Assembly (NCBI GenBank): GCA_900769555.1
Contig: CAAGHA010000070.1
Span: forward strand, 3,435-67,434
Direction of reading: 5' to 3'
Source of the DNA: Bacteroidales bacterium
Lineage (GTDB): Bacteria; Bacteroidota; Bacteroidia; Bacteroidales; Paludibacteraceae
DNA: 64,000 bases
Under the pieces are notes generated by a model. It saw nothing but the letters and a program-made list of their open reading frames with translations, was not told the origin of the DNA and searched no databases. The translations under genes were made by a program, and so were the position numbers. Positions 32,436 through 40,215 of the stretch are shown one piece after another. Positions within the stretch are counted from its first letter, which is position 1; the number at the start of each line of letters is the position of its first letter.

Positions 32436-33329
32436 ATGTCCAATAACGATAGTTTAATATCAAGAGAATTAAGTAATGGGGAATTGTCGGAACTTGCCAA
32501 TTTCTCGGATTTTACATCCGGTTGGACAATGTCTGAAAATTCAAATCAATATTTATTGGAGGAGGGCTTAGAAGAATTTTTTTTACACTCCATGGGAGGT
32601 GTAAGACGATTAAAATCGTATGCAAAACCCGTTCACTTTGTTGAAGGTATTCCATCAATTGAAGGGTCTCAAATAGTTGAAACATTTAGACAACAAATCT
32701 GGTTTACCCCATTAATGATTGTGTTGGCTTTTACAATTGGAATGCTCTTTGTTAATCGTTTTAAAATTTACAAACAAGAACTAAGATTTTTTTTCTTATC
32801 AGGTAGGGGTGATACAAGTGTGTCTGACAACCGAATGGGATTATTTCAATTTCGCTTCTTAACCTTTTCGGTATCAATAATATCCATTACACTTTTTTGT
32901 AGTTTTGTGTTAGAAGATATATTGAATTACCAGCCAGACTCGTTTTCGAAAACCTTTATTAGATTGTTAGGAGTTGTTTTATTATACATTTTAGTGAAAA
33001 TGGTAATAACAAGGATTCTTTGTTTTGTATTTTTGGATAATCGGATATTGGTCAATTTAAAGCAGTTGTATACAACATTGTTGACTATGTTGGGATTTTC
33101 TCTCTTTATCAGTGTTTTGCTAATATCTTATGGGCAAGGTTTCATTATTGATATGGCATTTTGGATGGGGATAATTGTTTGTTGTTTATCTGTTGGATTA
33201 TATTTATATAAGATTTTTGAATTTTTTTTTACAGGGGTCTCTTCTTTATTCTATTTGATTTTGTATCTTTGCACCCTAGAAATTTTGCCTACTGCTATTT
33301 TTGTATGGGTATTGATGATTTCTGTCTAA
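32436..33329 (+). CDS. DUF4271 integral membrane protein
   Basis: 297 residues. A hydrophilic N-terminal quarter (1-85) is followed by about six membrane segments (about 87-105, 142-162, 172-192, 212-232, 238-258, 266-292). The gene order DUF4271-hemD-rnpA-yidD is typical of Bacteroidetes and supports the family call. Function unknown. The stop is 25 bp before hemD. Confidence 0.8.
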   Translation: MSNNDSLISRELSNGELSELANFSDFTSGWTMSENSNQYLLEEGLEEFFLHSMGGVRRLKSYAKPVHFVEGIPSIEGSQIVETFRQQIWFTPLMIVLAFTIGMLFVNRFKIYKQELRFFFLSGRGDTSVSDNRMGLFQFRFLTFSVSIISITLFCSFVLEDILNYQPDSFSKTFIRLLGVVLLYILVKMVITRILCFVFLDNRILVNLKQLYTTLLTMLGFSLFISVLLISYGQGFIIDMAFWMGIIVCCLSVGLYLYKIFEFFFTGVSSLFYLILYLCTLEILPTAIFVWVLMISV

Positions 33330-33354
33330 AAATAATTAAGTTTTAAGTAATAAA

Positions 33355-34137
33355 ATGGTGAAAATTAAACGTATTTTAGTTTCTCAGCCGAAGCCTACTT
33401 CAGAGAAATCTCCATATTTCGATTTAGAAACAAAATATGGTGTAAAAATTGATTTTAAACCGTTTATCAAGGTAGAGCCGGTTTTATCGAAAGAATTTCG
33501 TCAACAGAAGGTCTCTATATTAGATCATACGGCGGTCGTATTTACGGCAAGAACGGCAATTGACCATTTTTTTCGTTTATGTGGAGAATTAAGGGTGAAT
33601 GTACCTGAGACAATGAAGTATTTTTGTATTTCTGAATCTGTGGCAAAGTATTTGCAAAAATACATACAGTACAGAAAACGTAAAATATTTTTTGGTGAGA
33701 CGAATAAATTGGAAGATTTGATGAAGTATGTAACGAAGCATATCGGAGAGAAATTTCTTGTTGCGGTTTCAGATGTTCATGATGTGAATAAAGCTGTGGA
33801 AGAACAAAAGGATGATATCCTTTCATTGATGGAAAAGGCCGGTGCTAACTTTACACCCGCGGTGATGTATAAAACTGTAAGTACTGATTTTACAAAGGAG
33901 CCGGACTTTAGTTATGATATGTTGGTGTTTTTTAGTCCTTCAGGAATTGCTTCATTGTATAAGAATTTCCCTGATTTTAAACAGGGAGATATAGGTGTAG
34001 GATGTTTAGGAGCAACTACAGCAAAAGCTGCAAAGGATGCTGGTTTGACTGTAAATATTGAGGCTCCAACAGTAGAATTCCCGTCTATGCCGGCTGCTAT
34101 TGATGCATATTTAAAGGATCTTTCCAAAAAGAAATAA
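33355..34137 (+). CDS. hemD: uroporphyrinogen-III synthase family protein
   Basis: 260 residues. HemD cyclises hydroxymethylbilane to uroporphyrinogen III. The two-lobed HemD fold is seen in KRILVSQPKPTSEKSPYFDL at the start, the hinge region near residue 125, and the second-lobe motif YDMLVFFSPSGIASLYKNF (about 188-206) with VGCLGATTAKAAKDAGL (about 215-231). Sequence is poorly conserved in this family. No other haem gene adjoins; hemW is 4 kb away. A strong terminator follows at once. Confidence 0.87.
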   Translation: MVKIKRILVSQPKPTSEKSPYFDLETKYGVKIDFKPFIKVEPVLSKEFRQQKVSILDHTAVVFTARTAIDHFFRLCGELRVNVPETMKYFCISESVAKYLQKYIQYRKRKIFFGETNKLEDLMKYVTKHIGEKFLVAVSDVHDVNKAVEEQKDDILSLMEKAGANFTPAVMYKTVSTDFTKEPDFSYDMLVFFSPSGIASLYKNFPDFKQGDIGVGCLGATTAKAAKDAGLTVNIEAPTVEFPSMPAAIDAYLKDLSKKK

Positions 34138-34151
34138 ACTAGATTTTTCAT

Positions 34152-34192
34152 ACTGCGCCAAATGAAATTTCGTACTTTGGCGCAGTTTTTTT
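34152..34192 (+). terminator. perfect hairpin terminator directly before rnpA
   Basis: ACTGCGCCAAA (34152-34162) and TTTGGCGCAGT (34176-34186) form an uninterrupted 11-bp stem, followed by seven T. The rnpA ATG is at 34197, only 4 bp after the T tract. Confidence 0.9.
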
Positions 34193-34196
34193 ATAG

Positions 34197-34610
34197 ATGG
34201 AACAACGTCGAAATACATTTCCCAAAAGAGAGCATTTATGTGGACATTTGTTAGTGGATGCTTTATATGAAAAAGGAGACTCTTTTTTTGTCTACCCGTT
34301 TCGTGTTGTTTATGATATTGTACCGTTACCGGAAAATGATGATGTCGCCATATTATGTATGGTAGGAGTTTCCAAAAGAAAACTCAAAAAGGCTGTCCAC
34401 AGAAATTATGTAAAACGACAAACAAGAGAGGCTTATCGTAAGAATAAGCATGAATTATGGGATTTTTTGGAGAAAAGTAAGAAAAGGTTGCATCTTTCTT
34501 TAAATTACATCGGAGAAAAATGTGAAAAATCTTCTGTTATGGAGCGTCAAACGAAAAAAACATTAAAAAAGATGTTGGACATTATTCAATCTAAGTCAGA
34601 TGTGCGATAA
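34197..34610 (+). CDS. rnpA: ribonuclease P protein component
   Basis: 137 residues, basic. RnpA binds the RNase P RNA and helps it cut 5' leaders from pre-tRNA. The RNR-type motif is HRNYVKRQTREAYRKN (about 67-82), and the N-terminus TFPKREHLCG matches the family (KRLR/K..EF region). The gene begins right behind the hemD terminator and overlaps yidD by 11 nt. In most bacteria rnpA follows rpmH; here, as in other Bacteroidetes, it follows hemD. Confidence 0.93.
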   Translation: MEQRRNTFPKREHLCGHLLVDALYEKGDSFFVYPFRVVYDIVPLPENDDVAILCMVGVSKRKLKKAVHRNYVKRQTREAYRKNKHELWDFLEKSKKRLHLSLNYIGEKCEKSSVMERQTKKTLKKMLDIIQSKSDVR

Positions 34611-34851
34611 AAAAAATCAACGATCTATATTATCAAAATTTTTCATCAAAATTACACTTCTCCCTATTCAATTTTATAGAGTTGCAATTTCACCTATGTT
34701 GCCACCGTCTTGTCGATATACCCCAACTTGTTCAGAATATGCTATGATTGCCATAATGAAATATGGGGTTATTAAGGGTGGATATTTGACAATTAGACGG
34801 ATTTTAAGGTGTCATCCGTGGGGTGGGAGTGGGTATGACCCGGTTCCCTAA
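34600..34851 (+). CDS. yidD: membrane protein insertion efficiency factor YidD
   Basis: 83 residues. The family signature CRYTPTCSEYAMIAIMKYGV (about 38-57) with conserved Cys, and RRILRCHPWGGSGYDPVP (about 66-83), are both complete. YidD is a small amphipathic inner-membrane-associated protein that assists YidC/Sec insertion. It overlaps rnpA by 11 nt, the usual arrangement. Confidence 0.95.
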   Translation: MCDKKNQRSILSKFFIKITLLPIQFYRVAISPMLPPSCRYTPTCSEYAMIAIMKYGVIKGGYLTIRRILRCHPWGGSGYDPVP

Positions 34852-34989
34852 GTGAATTGCTATGGATAAAATAGTTTCCATATATTTTATATTTGCTTGA
34901 TAGATACACTTTTTGCTCGTGAATAAAAAAAATATTTTTTTTTATGGCAAAAAAATGGTTTAAAATTAGCGAAATATGGAATATATACA

Positions 34990-34997
34990 TAAATTTG
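34990..34997 (+). promoter_or_regulatory. predicted -7 box for the argR operon
   Basis: TAAATTTG fits TAnnTTTG. Transcription would start near 35,004, just upstream of the predicted ARG box, so bound repressor would block it. Confidence 0.5.
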
Positions 34998-35007
34998 CGT
35001 GTTTTTA

Positions 35008-35031
35008 TGAATAAATATTCGTATTAATTCA
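35008..35031. promoter_or_regulatory. predicted ARG box (ArgR operator)
   Basis: TGAATAAATATTC (35008-35020) matches the bacterial ARG-box core TGAAT-4xA/T-ATTCA at all but the last base. A second half site, ATTCA, follows at 35027-35031. It lies between the -7 box and the argR start. Confidence 0.6.
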
Positions 35032-35045
35032 TTTAACAGTAGAAA

Positions 35046-35516
35046 ATGAAAAATAAAGTAAAGCGAATAACTGCAATAAAAGAGATTATCTCAACAACAG
35101 AAATTGGGAGTCAAGAAGAACTTCTTCATAGTTTAGCGGAAAGAGGTTTTGAGTTGACTCAAGGTACATTGTCAAGAGATATGAAGCAGTTGAAAGTTGT
35201 AAAGACAACAAATTCTTCAGGGATGTATGTCTATAAGTTGCCACAGCAGCAAGAGACGGTTGCGGAAGTTGTTGTGGAGCGAACAACTCTCGATTCGGTT
35301 TTAGTTTCGTTGGATTTTTCGTCTAATATTGTGGTTATTCACACCCGCCCGGGATATGCGAGCAGTATGGCGTATGAAATAGATGTGCAAGCGAGTGATG
35401 TAATTTTAGGAACAGTGGCAGGAGATGACACAATTATAGCTGTAAAGAGAGAGGAGTTATCACAAAAAGATGTAATCGATGCATTATCTCGGTTTATCCC
35501 ATCTTTAAAAAAATAA
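35046..35516 (+). CDS. argR: arginine repressor
   Basis: 156 residues. The N-terminal winged helix has LAERGFELTQGTLSRDMKQL (about 30-49) with the recognition helix (TLSRD). The C-terminal hexamerisation/arginine-binding domain has the motif GTVAGDDTIIAVKR (about 120-133) with the paired Asp that bind arginine. It heads a transcript with an acetyltransferase and argG, behind a predicted ARG box, so autoregulation is likely. Confidence 0.95.
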   Translation: MKNKVKRITAIKEIISTTEIGSQEELLHSLAERGFELTQGTLSRDMKQLKVVKTTNSSGMYVYKLPQQQETVAEVVVERTTLDSVLVSLDFSSNIVVIHTRPGYASSMAYEIDVQASDVILGTVAGDDTIIAVKREELSQKDVIDALSRFIPSLKK

Positions 35517-35542
35517 ATTTACCCTATTTTCACTTAGTGATT

Positions 35543-36136
35543 ATGGATCAAGAAATAGAAATTATGGTCGCAGATGAGCGGCATATAGATTATGTGGAAG
35601 TTATCTTGGATACGATAGAGAAAGCAGCCAAGGTACGAGGAACTGGTATAGCGAAGCGTGACCCTGAATATGTTAAGGAGAAAATTCGTGAAGGGAAAGC
35701 CGTGATTGCATTATGTGGAGAAGAATTTGCAGGGTTTAGTTACATCGAAACGTGGGAGAATAAAAGGTATGTTACGACTTCCGGTTTGATTGTGCCTGAA
35801 AAGTTCAGAGGAAGAGGTTTGGCAAGGCGGATTAAACATACTACGTTTACTTTGGCTCGCAAACGTTGGCCGGAGGCTAAGATTTTTAGTTTAACTTCAG
35901 GAGCAGCTGTGATGAAGTTGAATACAGCCTTAGGTTATTTGCCAGTTACTTTTGCCGATTTAACAGAAGACGAGACATTTTGGAAAGGATGTAAAGGGTG
36001 TGTAAATTATGATATTTTACAACGTACAGGTCGTCGTTATTGTATCTGTACCGGAATGTTATTTGACCCGCATGAGCCATTGAGTTTAGAAATGGCAGAG
36101 AGAGAATTATCTAAAGACCCAAATATTAAAATATAG
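35543..36136 (+). CDS. GNAT acyltransferase in arginine operon (candidate N-acylglutamate synthase)
   Basis: 197 residues from the ATG at 35543; a GTG two codons earlier is possible. GNAT fold: acyl-CoA-binding loop FRGRGLARRI (about 89-98), and SLTSGAAVMKLNTALGY (about 118-134). The C-terminus has a cluster CKGCVNYDILQRTGRRYCIC (about 152-171) with four Cys, a possible metal site. The place between argR and argG suggests it makes N-acetylglutamate, the first step of arginine synthesis. Some Bacteroides use N-succinyl intermediates instead, so a succinyl-CoA donor cannot be excluded. Confidence 0.8.
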   Translation: MDQEIEIMVADERHIDYVEVILDTIEKAAKVRGTGIAKRDPEYVKEKIREGKAVIALCGEEFAGFSYIETWENKRYVTTSGLIVPEKFRGRGLARRIKHTTFTLARKRWPEAKIFSLTSGAAVMKLNTALGYLPVTFADLTEDETFWKGCKGCVNYDILQRTGRRYCICTGMLFDPHEPLSLEMAERELSKDPNIKI

Positions 36137-36143
36137 TATCAAA

Positions 36144-37352
36144 ATGGCTAAGAAAAAAGTTGTAGTTGCTTTCAGTGGAGGATTGGACACATCTTTCACG
36201 GTGATGTATTTGGCAAAAGAAAAAGGCTATGAAGTTTATGCTGCGTGTGCGAATACCGGAGGTTTTAGCGAGGAACAATTGAAACAAAATGAAGAGAATG
36301 CGTATAAGTTGGGAGCTGTAAAGTATGTGACTTTGGACGTTACTCAAGAGTATTATGAGAAAAGTTTGAAGTACATGGTTTATGGAAATGTTCTTCGTAA
36401 TGGGACTTATCCGGTTTCAGTCTCTTCTGAACGTATATTCCAAGGTATGGCTATTGCTCGTTATGCTAATGAGATAGGTGCAGATGCAATTGCTCATGGT
36501 TCAACCGGTGCAGGTAATGATCAGGTTCGTTTTGACATGACTTTCTTGGTTATGTCTCCGGGAATAGAGATTATCACGTTGACTCGTGATATGACTCTTA
36601 CTAGACAATATGAGATTGATTATTTGAATGAAAATGGCTTCTCTGCAGATTGGACGAAATTGAAATATTCTTATAATGTAGGTATTTGGGGTACGTCTAT
36701 TTGTGGTGGAGAAATTTTGGATTCTAGAGAAGGTTTGCCTGAGTCAGCTTACTTGAAACAGGTTACTAAATCAGGTAGTGAGCTTCTCAAATTAGGATTT
36801 AAAAATGGAGAAATTTTTTCCGTGAATGGGGAGGAATTTGACGATAAGATTGCTTGTATCCAAAAGATAGAGGAAATCGGTGCTGCTTATGGTATTGGTC
36901 GTGATATGCACGTTGGTGATACTATTATAGGAATTAAAGGTAGAGTTGGTTTTGAGGCTGCTGCTCCTATGTTGATTATTGGGGCTCATAGATTTTTAGA
37001 GAAATATACCCTATCTAAATGGCAACAGTATTGGAAAGATCAAGTGGCGAATTGGTATGGAATGTTCTTACATGAGTCTCAGTACCTAGAGCCTGTAATG
37101 CGTGATATTGAAGCGATGTTGGAGTCTTCTCAAAGAAATGTAAATGGTGAGGTAACGTTAGAATTGAGACCATTATCGTTCTCTACAGTTGGAGTAGATT
37201 CTCCTGATGATTTGGTTAAGTCTAAGTTTGGGGAATATGGTGAGATGAATAAGGGGTGGACATCAGAAGATGCAAAAGGCTTTATCAAAGTAACCTCAAC
37301 TCCTTTGCGTGTTTATTATGCAAATCATAAGGAAGAAGGTAAAAATATTTAA
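36144..37352 (+). CDS. argG: argininosuccinate synthase
   Basis: 402 residues, normal length. It condenses citrulline and aspartate using ATP, the penultimate step of arginine synthesis. The PP-loop is AFSGGLDTSFTVMYL (about 9-23), and citrulline/aspartate-site blocks include HGSTGAGNDQVRFD (about 118-131) and YNVGIWGTSICGGEI (about 176-190). It starts 7 bp after the acetyltransferase stop. argC and argD, which often follow in Bacteroidetes, are absent here; an R1 element begins 6 bp after the stop instead. Confidence 0.96.
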   Translation: MAKKKVVVAFSGGLDTSFTVMYLAKEKGYEVYAACANTGGFSEEQLKQNEENAYKLGAVKYVTLDVTQEYYEKSLKYMVYGNVLRNGTYPVSVSSERIFQGMAIARYANEIGADAIAHGSTGAGNDQVRFDMTFLVMSPGIEIITLTRDMTLTRQYEIDYLNENGFSADWTKLKYSYNVGIWGTSICGGEILDSREGLPESAYLKQVTKSGSELLKLGFKNGEIFSVNGEEFDDKIACIQKIEEIGAAYGIGRDMHVGDTIIGIKGRVGFEAAAPMLIIGAHRFLEKYTLSKWQQYWKDQVANWYGMFLHESQYLEPVMRDIEAMLESSQRNVNGEVTLELRPLSFSTVGVDSPDDLVKSKFGEYGEMNKGWTSEDAKGFIKVTSTPLRVYYANHKEEGKNI

Positions 37353-37358
37353 GGAGGG

Positions 37359-37514
37359 TTCTATAAATTCATTTCGTGGAATTTTTGAATTTGTTTCGAG
37401 TGGATTGCTGTTCGAAAGGAAGGAGTAGTGCGAGCATTGTGACCGACTGACATACAGAAGTTGCCGAAATAAATCAAAAAGTATCGAAAAGTTTATTACC
37501 TTGCAATTTATATT
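37359..37514 (+). repeat. R1 dispersed element, copy e
   Basis: It starts TTCTATAAATTC, shares TGTGACCGA-TGA with copy a and the block ATCAAAAAGTATCGAAA with copies c and d, and ends near GCAATTTATATT, a degraded right end. It is the most diverged of the R1 copies. The left end is 6 bp from the argG stop. Confidence 0.55.
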
Positions 37515-37587
37515 TTTAAATTAAAAACGGTGAATTTTTAGAATTTATCTTAAAATACATTTTTCATAGTGTTTGTTTATTTTGTTT

Positions 37588-37627
37588 AGAGAAGTAATTT
37601 TATTGTTAGATTACTTCTCTTTTTTTA
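37588..37627 (+). terminator. terminator between argG and coaD (likely bidirectional)
   Basis: AGAGAAGTAAT (37588-37598) and ATTACTTCTCT (37610-37620) form a perfect 11-bp stem with seven T after it. Upstream A-rich sequence is weaker, but the hairpin serves both convergent genes by position. Confidence 0.85.
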
Positions 37628-37649
37628 TTGATACTTTTTAATTCGTGGA

Positions 37650-38114
37650 TTATAAATCATCAATTGTAACGTTAGGAGGTAAGAAGCAGTTTATATCTTT
37701 CCCATATTTAAGTAAATCTCTAACAACGGTTGAACTTATAAAAGAGTGTTGAGGTTCTGTAAATAATAGAATTGTGTCGATTCCGGAAATTCTGCGGTTG
37801 GCATCTGCAATAGTCTTTTCATATTCAAAATCTGCAATTGAGCGAATACCTCTTAAAATAAGTGATGCTCCAATTTTTTTTGCAAAATCAACAGTTAATG
37901 AATCGTAACTTTCAACTCTAACCTTTGGTTCGTCTGCAAATGCTTTTCGAATAATAAAATTTCTCTTATCAATGGAGAATAATGTTTTTTTTGCTTCATT
38001 GATACCGATAGCAATAACTACCTCATCTACAAAATTTAAGGCTCTTTTAACAACTGAATAATGACCAACTGTGAATGGATCAAAACTACCTGGAAATATC
38101 GCTATCTTTTTCAT
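37650..38114 (-). CDS. coaD: phosphopantetheine adenylyltransferase
   Basis: 154 residues from the ATG at 38114; the frame extends 19 codons upstream, but those lie over the predicted promoter and the end of hemW. It adenylates 4'-phosphopantetheine in coenzyme A synthesis. The nucleotidyltransferase motif FPGSFDPFTVGHYSVV (about 6-21) has TVGH, and the second motif HSFISSTVVRDL (about 125-136) has ISSTxxR. GIRSIADFEYE (about 90-100) is also conserved. Confidence 0.96.
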   Translation of the reverse strand: MKKIAIFPGSFDPFTVGHYSVVKRALNFVDEVVIAIGINEAKKTLFSIDKRNFIIRKAFADEPKVRVESYDSLTVDFAKKIGASLILRGIRSIADFEYEKTIADANRRISGIDTILLFTEPQHSFISSTVVRDLLKYGKDINCFLPPNVTIDDL

Positions 38115-38130
38115 TGTTTTATTTTTTTTG

Positions 38131-38138
38131 CAAAAGTA
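38131..38138 (-). promoter_or_regulatory. predicted -7 box for coaD
   Basis: On the minus strand TACTTTTG, 16 bp before the coaD ATG and 7 bp before the hemW stop codon. It gives coaD its own transcript besides readthrough from hemW. Confidence 0.5.
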
Positions 38139-38145
38139 ATAAATA

Positions 38146-39276
38146 TTAGTCAACCCATAACAACTTTTCAATGATATAATCAGATTTGAATATTCCTATT
38201 TCAGAAAGGGCATAAAAGCCTTCTTTAAATATTATATCTCCAGATGTTCTAAATCGGGATATCTCTTTTTCGAAATAGGAGATAATATCATTATCAAATG
38301 TTTTTATAAATTTATTGAAATCGAGACCTTTTATGGTTCTTAATGATGTGATTATTAAGTCGTTATAGCGAGTTTGTGTATCGATATTTTCTGTCTCATA
38401 GAATATTTTATGTTCTTTTCTCAGTTGAAGGTAAAGCCGACTGTTGGAAATGTTCCAACGACGTGTTTTCCCGTTAAATGAGTGTGCGGCAGGACCAACT
38501 CCTAAATATGGTGTTTCGTTCCAGTATGAGGAGTTGTGTTTTGATTCAAACCCATATTTTGCGAAGTTTGAAATTTCATATTGAGATATATTTGCTTTAG
38601 TCAATTTTTTGATTAGTAATCGGTACATTTCGAAGCTTAAATCTTCATCAATTTCTTTAAATAAACCAGAATCACGTTGTCGGGTAATTTTTGTTCCTCC
38701 TTCAAAAGTCAGATGATAGGCTGAAATATGAGGAACATTTAGAGAAATGGCCGTTTCAATATTTTCACCCCAATTTTCTAACGTTTGGTTGGGTAGCCCG
38801 TATATTAAATCTATACTTACGTTTTCAAATCCATTATCTTGACAACGTTTTATTGCGTGGATAGCTTGTTGTGCGGTATGTCTTCGATTGATAAATAAAA
38901 GGTCCTTATCAAAAAAACTTTGAACACCTATACTCAGACGATTGATGGGAAATTGCTTCAGTTCAGAAATTTTCTTTATTGATAAATCGTCAGGATTTGC
39001 CTCAAGTGTAACTTCTTCCAGATCAAGAGTGAAATTATTTTTTATAGTTTCAAAAATTTGATTTAGATCCTTATTGTTCAAAAGGGAGGGCGTTCCCCCT
39101 CCTAAATAGATTGTTTTTATAATTTCGTTATTGAGAAAAAAATTTTTTTGTTCTACTAACTCTTGACAAATATTTTGAATCAACACTTCTCTATTCCCTT
39201 GATAAGTAGAGGAGTAAAAGTCGCAGTATGAACAACGACTTTTGCAAAATGGAATATGAACATAAATGCCGGCCAT
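38146..39276 (-). CDS. hemW: HemW family radical SAM protein (haem chaperone-like)
   Basis: 376 residues. The radical-SAM cluster motif is IPFCKSRCSYCDFYS (about 8-22, CxxxCxxC). Next come the SAM-binding YLGGGTPSLL (about 57-66) and LEANPDDL (about 95-102). LSIGVQSF (about 114-121), IDLIYGLPNQT (about 154-164) and YLGVGPAAHSF (about 258-268) are HemN/HemW blocks. The fourth Cys and N-terminal extension of true HemN (coproporphyrinogen dehydrogenase) are missing, so HemW, which handles haem insertion, is preferred over an oxidase. Confidence 0.9.
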   Translation of the reverse strand: MAGIYVHIPFCKSRCSYCDFYSSTYQGNREVLIQNICQELVEQKNFFLNNEIIKTIYLGGGTPSLLNNKDLNQIFETIKNNFTLDLEEVTLEANPDDLSIKKISELKQFPINRLSIGVQSFFDKDLLFINRRHTAQQAIHAIKRCQDNGFENVSIDLIYGLPNQTLENWGENIETAISLNVPHISAYHLTFEGGTKITRQRDSGLFKEIDEDLSFEMYRLLIKKLTKANISQYEISNFAKYGFESKHNSSYWNETPYLGVGPAAHSFNGKTRRWNISNSRLYLQLRKEHKIFYETENIDTQTRYNDLIITSLRTIKGLDFNKFIKTFDNDIISYFEKEISRFRTSGDIIFKEGFYALSEIGIFKSDYIIEKLLWVD

Positions 39277-39281
39277 CGTTG

Positions 39282-39289
39282 CAAAGGTA
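39282..39289 (-). promoter_or_regulatory. predicted -7 box for hemW
   Basis: On the minus strand TACCTTTG, ending 6 bp before the hemW ATG. The transcript would start at or within a few bases of the start codon, so it may be leaderless. Confidence 0.5.
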
Positions 39290-39417
39290 ATTCGAAAAAA
39301 TAAAAAAATAGTAGAATCGATCTATTTTTCCTCTTAAAACTTTAAAATTATGCTTTAAAAGCAGATCAAGTAACAAAATTTTAGAAAAAATTCAAACCTT
39401 GTCTTAAATTTATTCAT

Positions 39418-39425
39418 TATTTTTG
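39418..39425 (+). promoter_or_regulatory. predicted -7 box for the porG-bamA operon
   Basis: TATTTTTG fits TAnnTTTG, 75 bp upstream of the porG start. A weak CTTG lies 16 bp further up. Confidence 0.45.
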
Positions 39426-39499
39426 CATTCGTTTGGAAAATTATAAAATATAGAGACGAGTTTTACGTTTTCTAAACGTGTAATGTTTAATATTCAGTA

Positions 39500-40213
39500 A
39501 TGCGATATAAAAAAGTATTAAAAATTTTTCTTCCATTTGTGGTGATGCTAAGTTGCGGGATAAGCAATGTTATGGCTCAGGCTCGTTATTTTGGTGAGTT
39601 TGGTATTTTGGGAGGAGGCTCTTTTTACAATGGTGATGCCAATACTTCAAAAGTTTTTTTGGAGCCTCATTTGGCATTTGGAGGGTTATTAAGAATTAAT
39701 TTAACAAACAGAGGTGCATTAAAAATTAATATTATCAGAGGTGCTGTTTCCGGAGATTCTCGTAATATGGATAATGCGTTACCAGGAGGTGTTCAAGTTG
39801 AGTTTGAGAGAGATTTTTGGGATGTGGGATTTCATTTTGAGCATAATTTTTTTAAATATGGCCTCAAAACGTGGGATAGGGAGGTTAAAAGACATACTCC
39901 CTACATATTGTTAGGTCCCGGAATTACAATTTTTGATGAGTGGAGAGGAACCGAATTGACGTTTAATTTGACTTATGGTGTAGGTCACAAGTTTAAATTC
40001 GGGAAACGTTTTAATCTAGGATTGGAGTGGTCCATGCGTAAGTTGTTTATTGACGATTTTGATGTAACAAATAAAGAAAATAAAATATTGGATGACCCTT
40101 ATAAAATGGGGTATTCGTGGATTAAGAATAATGATTACTATTCTACGGTATTTCTATTTTTAAGCGTTGATTTGATTCGCAAGAAAAACAAATGTAATGT
40201 TTTACAGTTTTGA
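39500..40213 (+). CDS. porG: PorG-like outer membrane protein of the type IX secretion system (DUF6089)
   Basis: 237 residues. A signal peptide (1-26, ending VMAQA) precedes a small beta-barrel: ARYFGEFGILGGGSFYNGD (about 27-45), alternating hydrophobic strands, TPYILLGPGITIF (about 132-144) and LTYGVGHKFKFGKRFNLGLE (about 155-174). In Porphyromonas gingivalis the homologue PorG lies just upstream of uppS-bamA-ompH, as here, and is needed for T9SS, joining the PorK/PorN ring to the outer membrane. This fits the presence of two T9SS cargo proteins in this window. The stop overlaps the uppS upstream region closely. Confidence 0.82.
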   Translation: MRYKKVLKIFLPFVVMLSCGISNVMAQARYFGEFGILGGGSFYNGDANTSKVFLEPHLAFGGLLRINLTNRGALKINIIRGAVSGDSRNMDNALPGGVQVEFERDFWDVGFHFEHNFFKYGLKTWDREVKRHTPYILLGPGITIFDEWRGTELTFNLTYGVGHKFKFGKRFNLGLEWSMRKLFIDDFDVTNKENKILDDPYKMGYSWIKNNDYYSTVFLFLSVDLIRKKNKCNVLQF

Positions 40214-40215
40214 TT

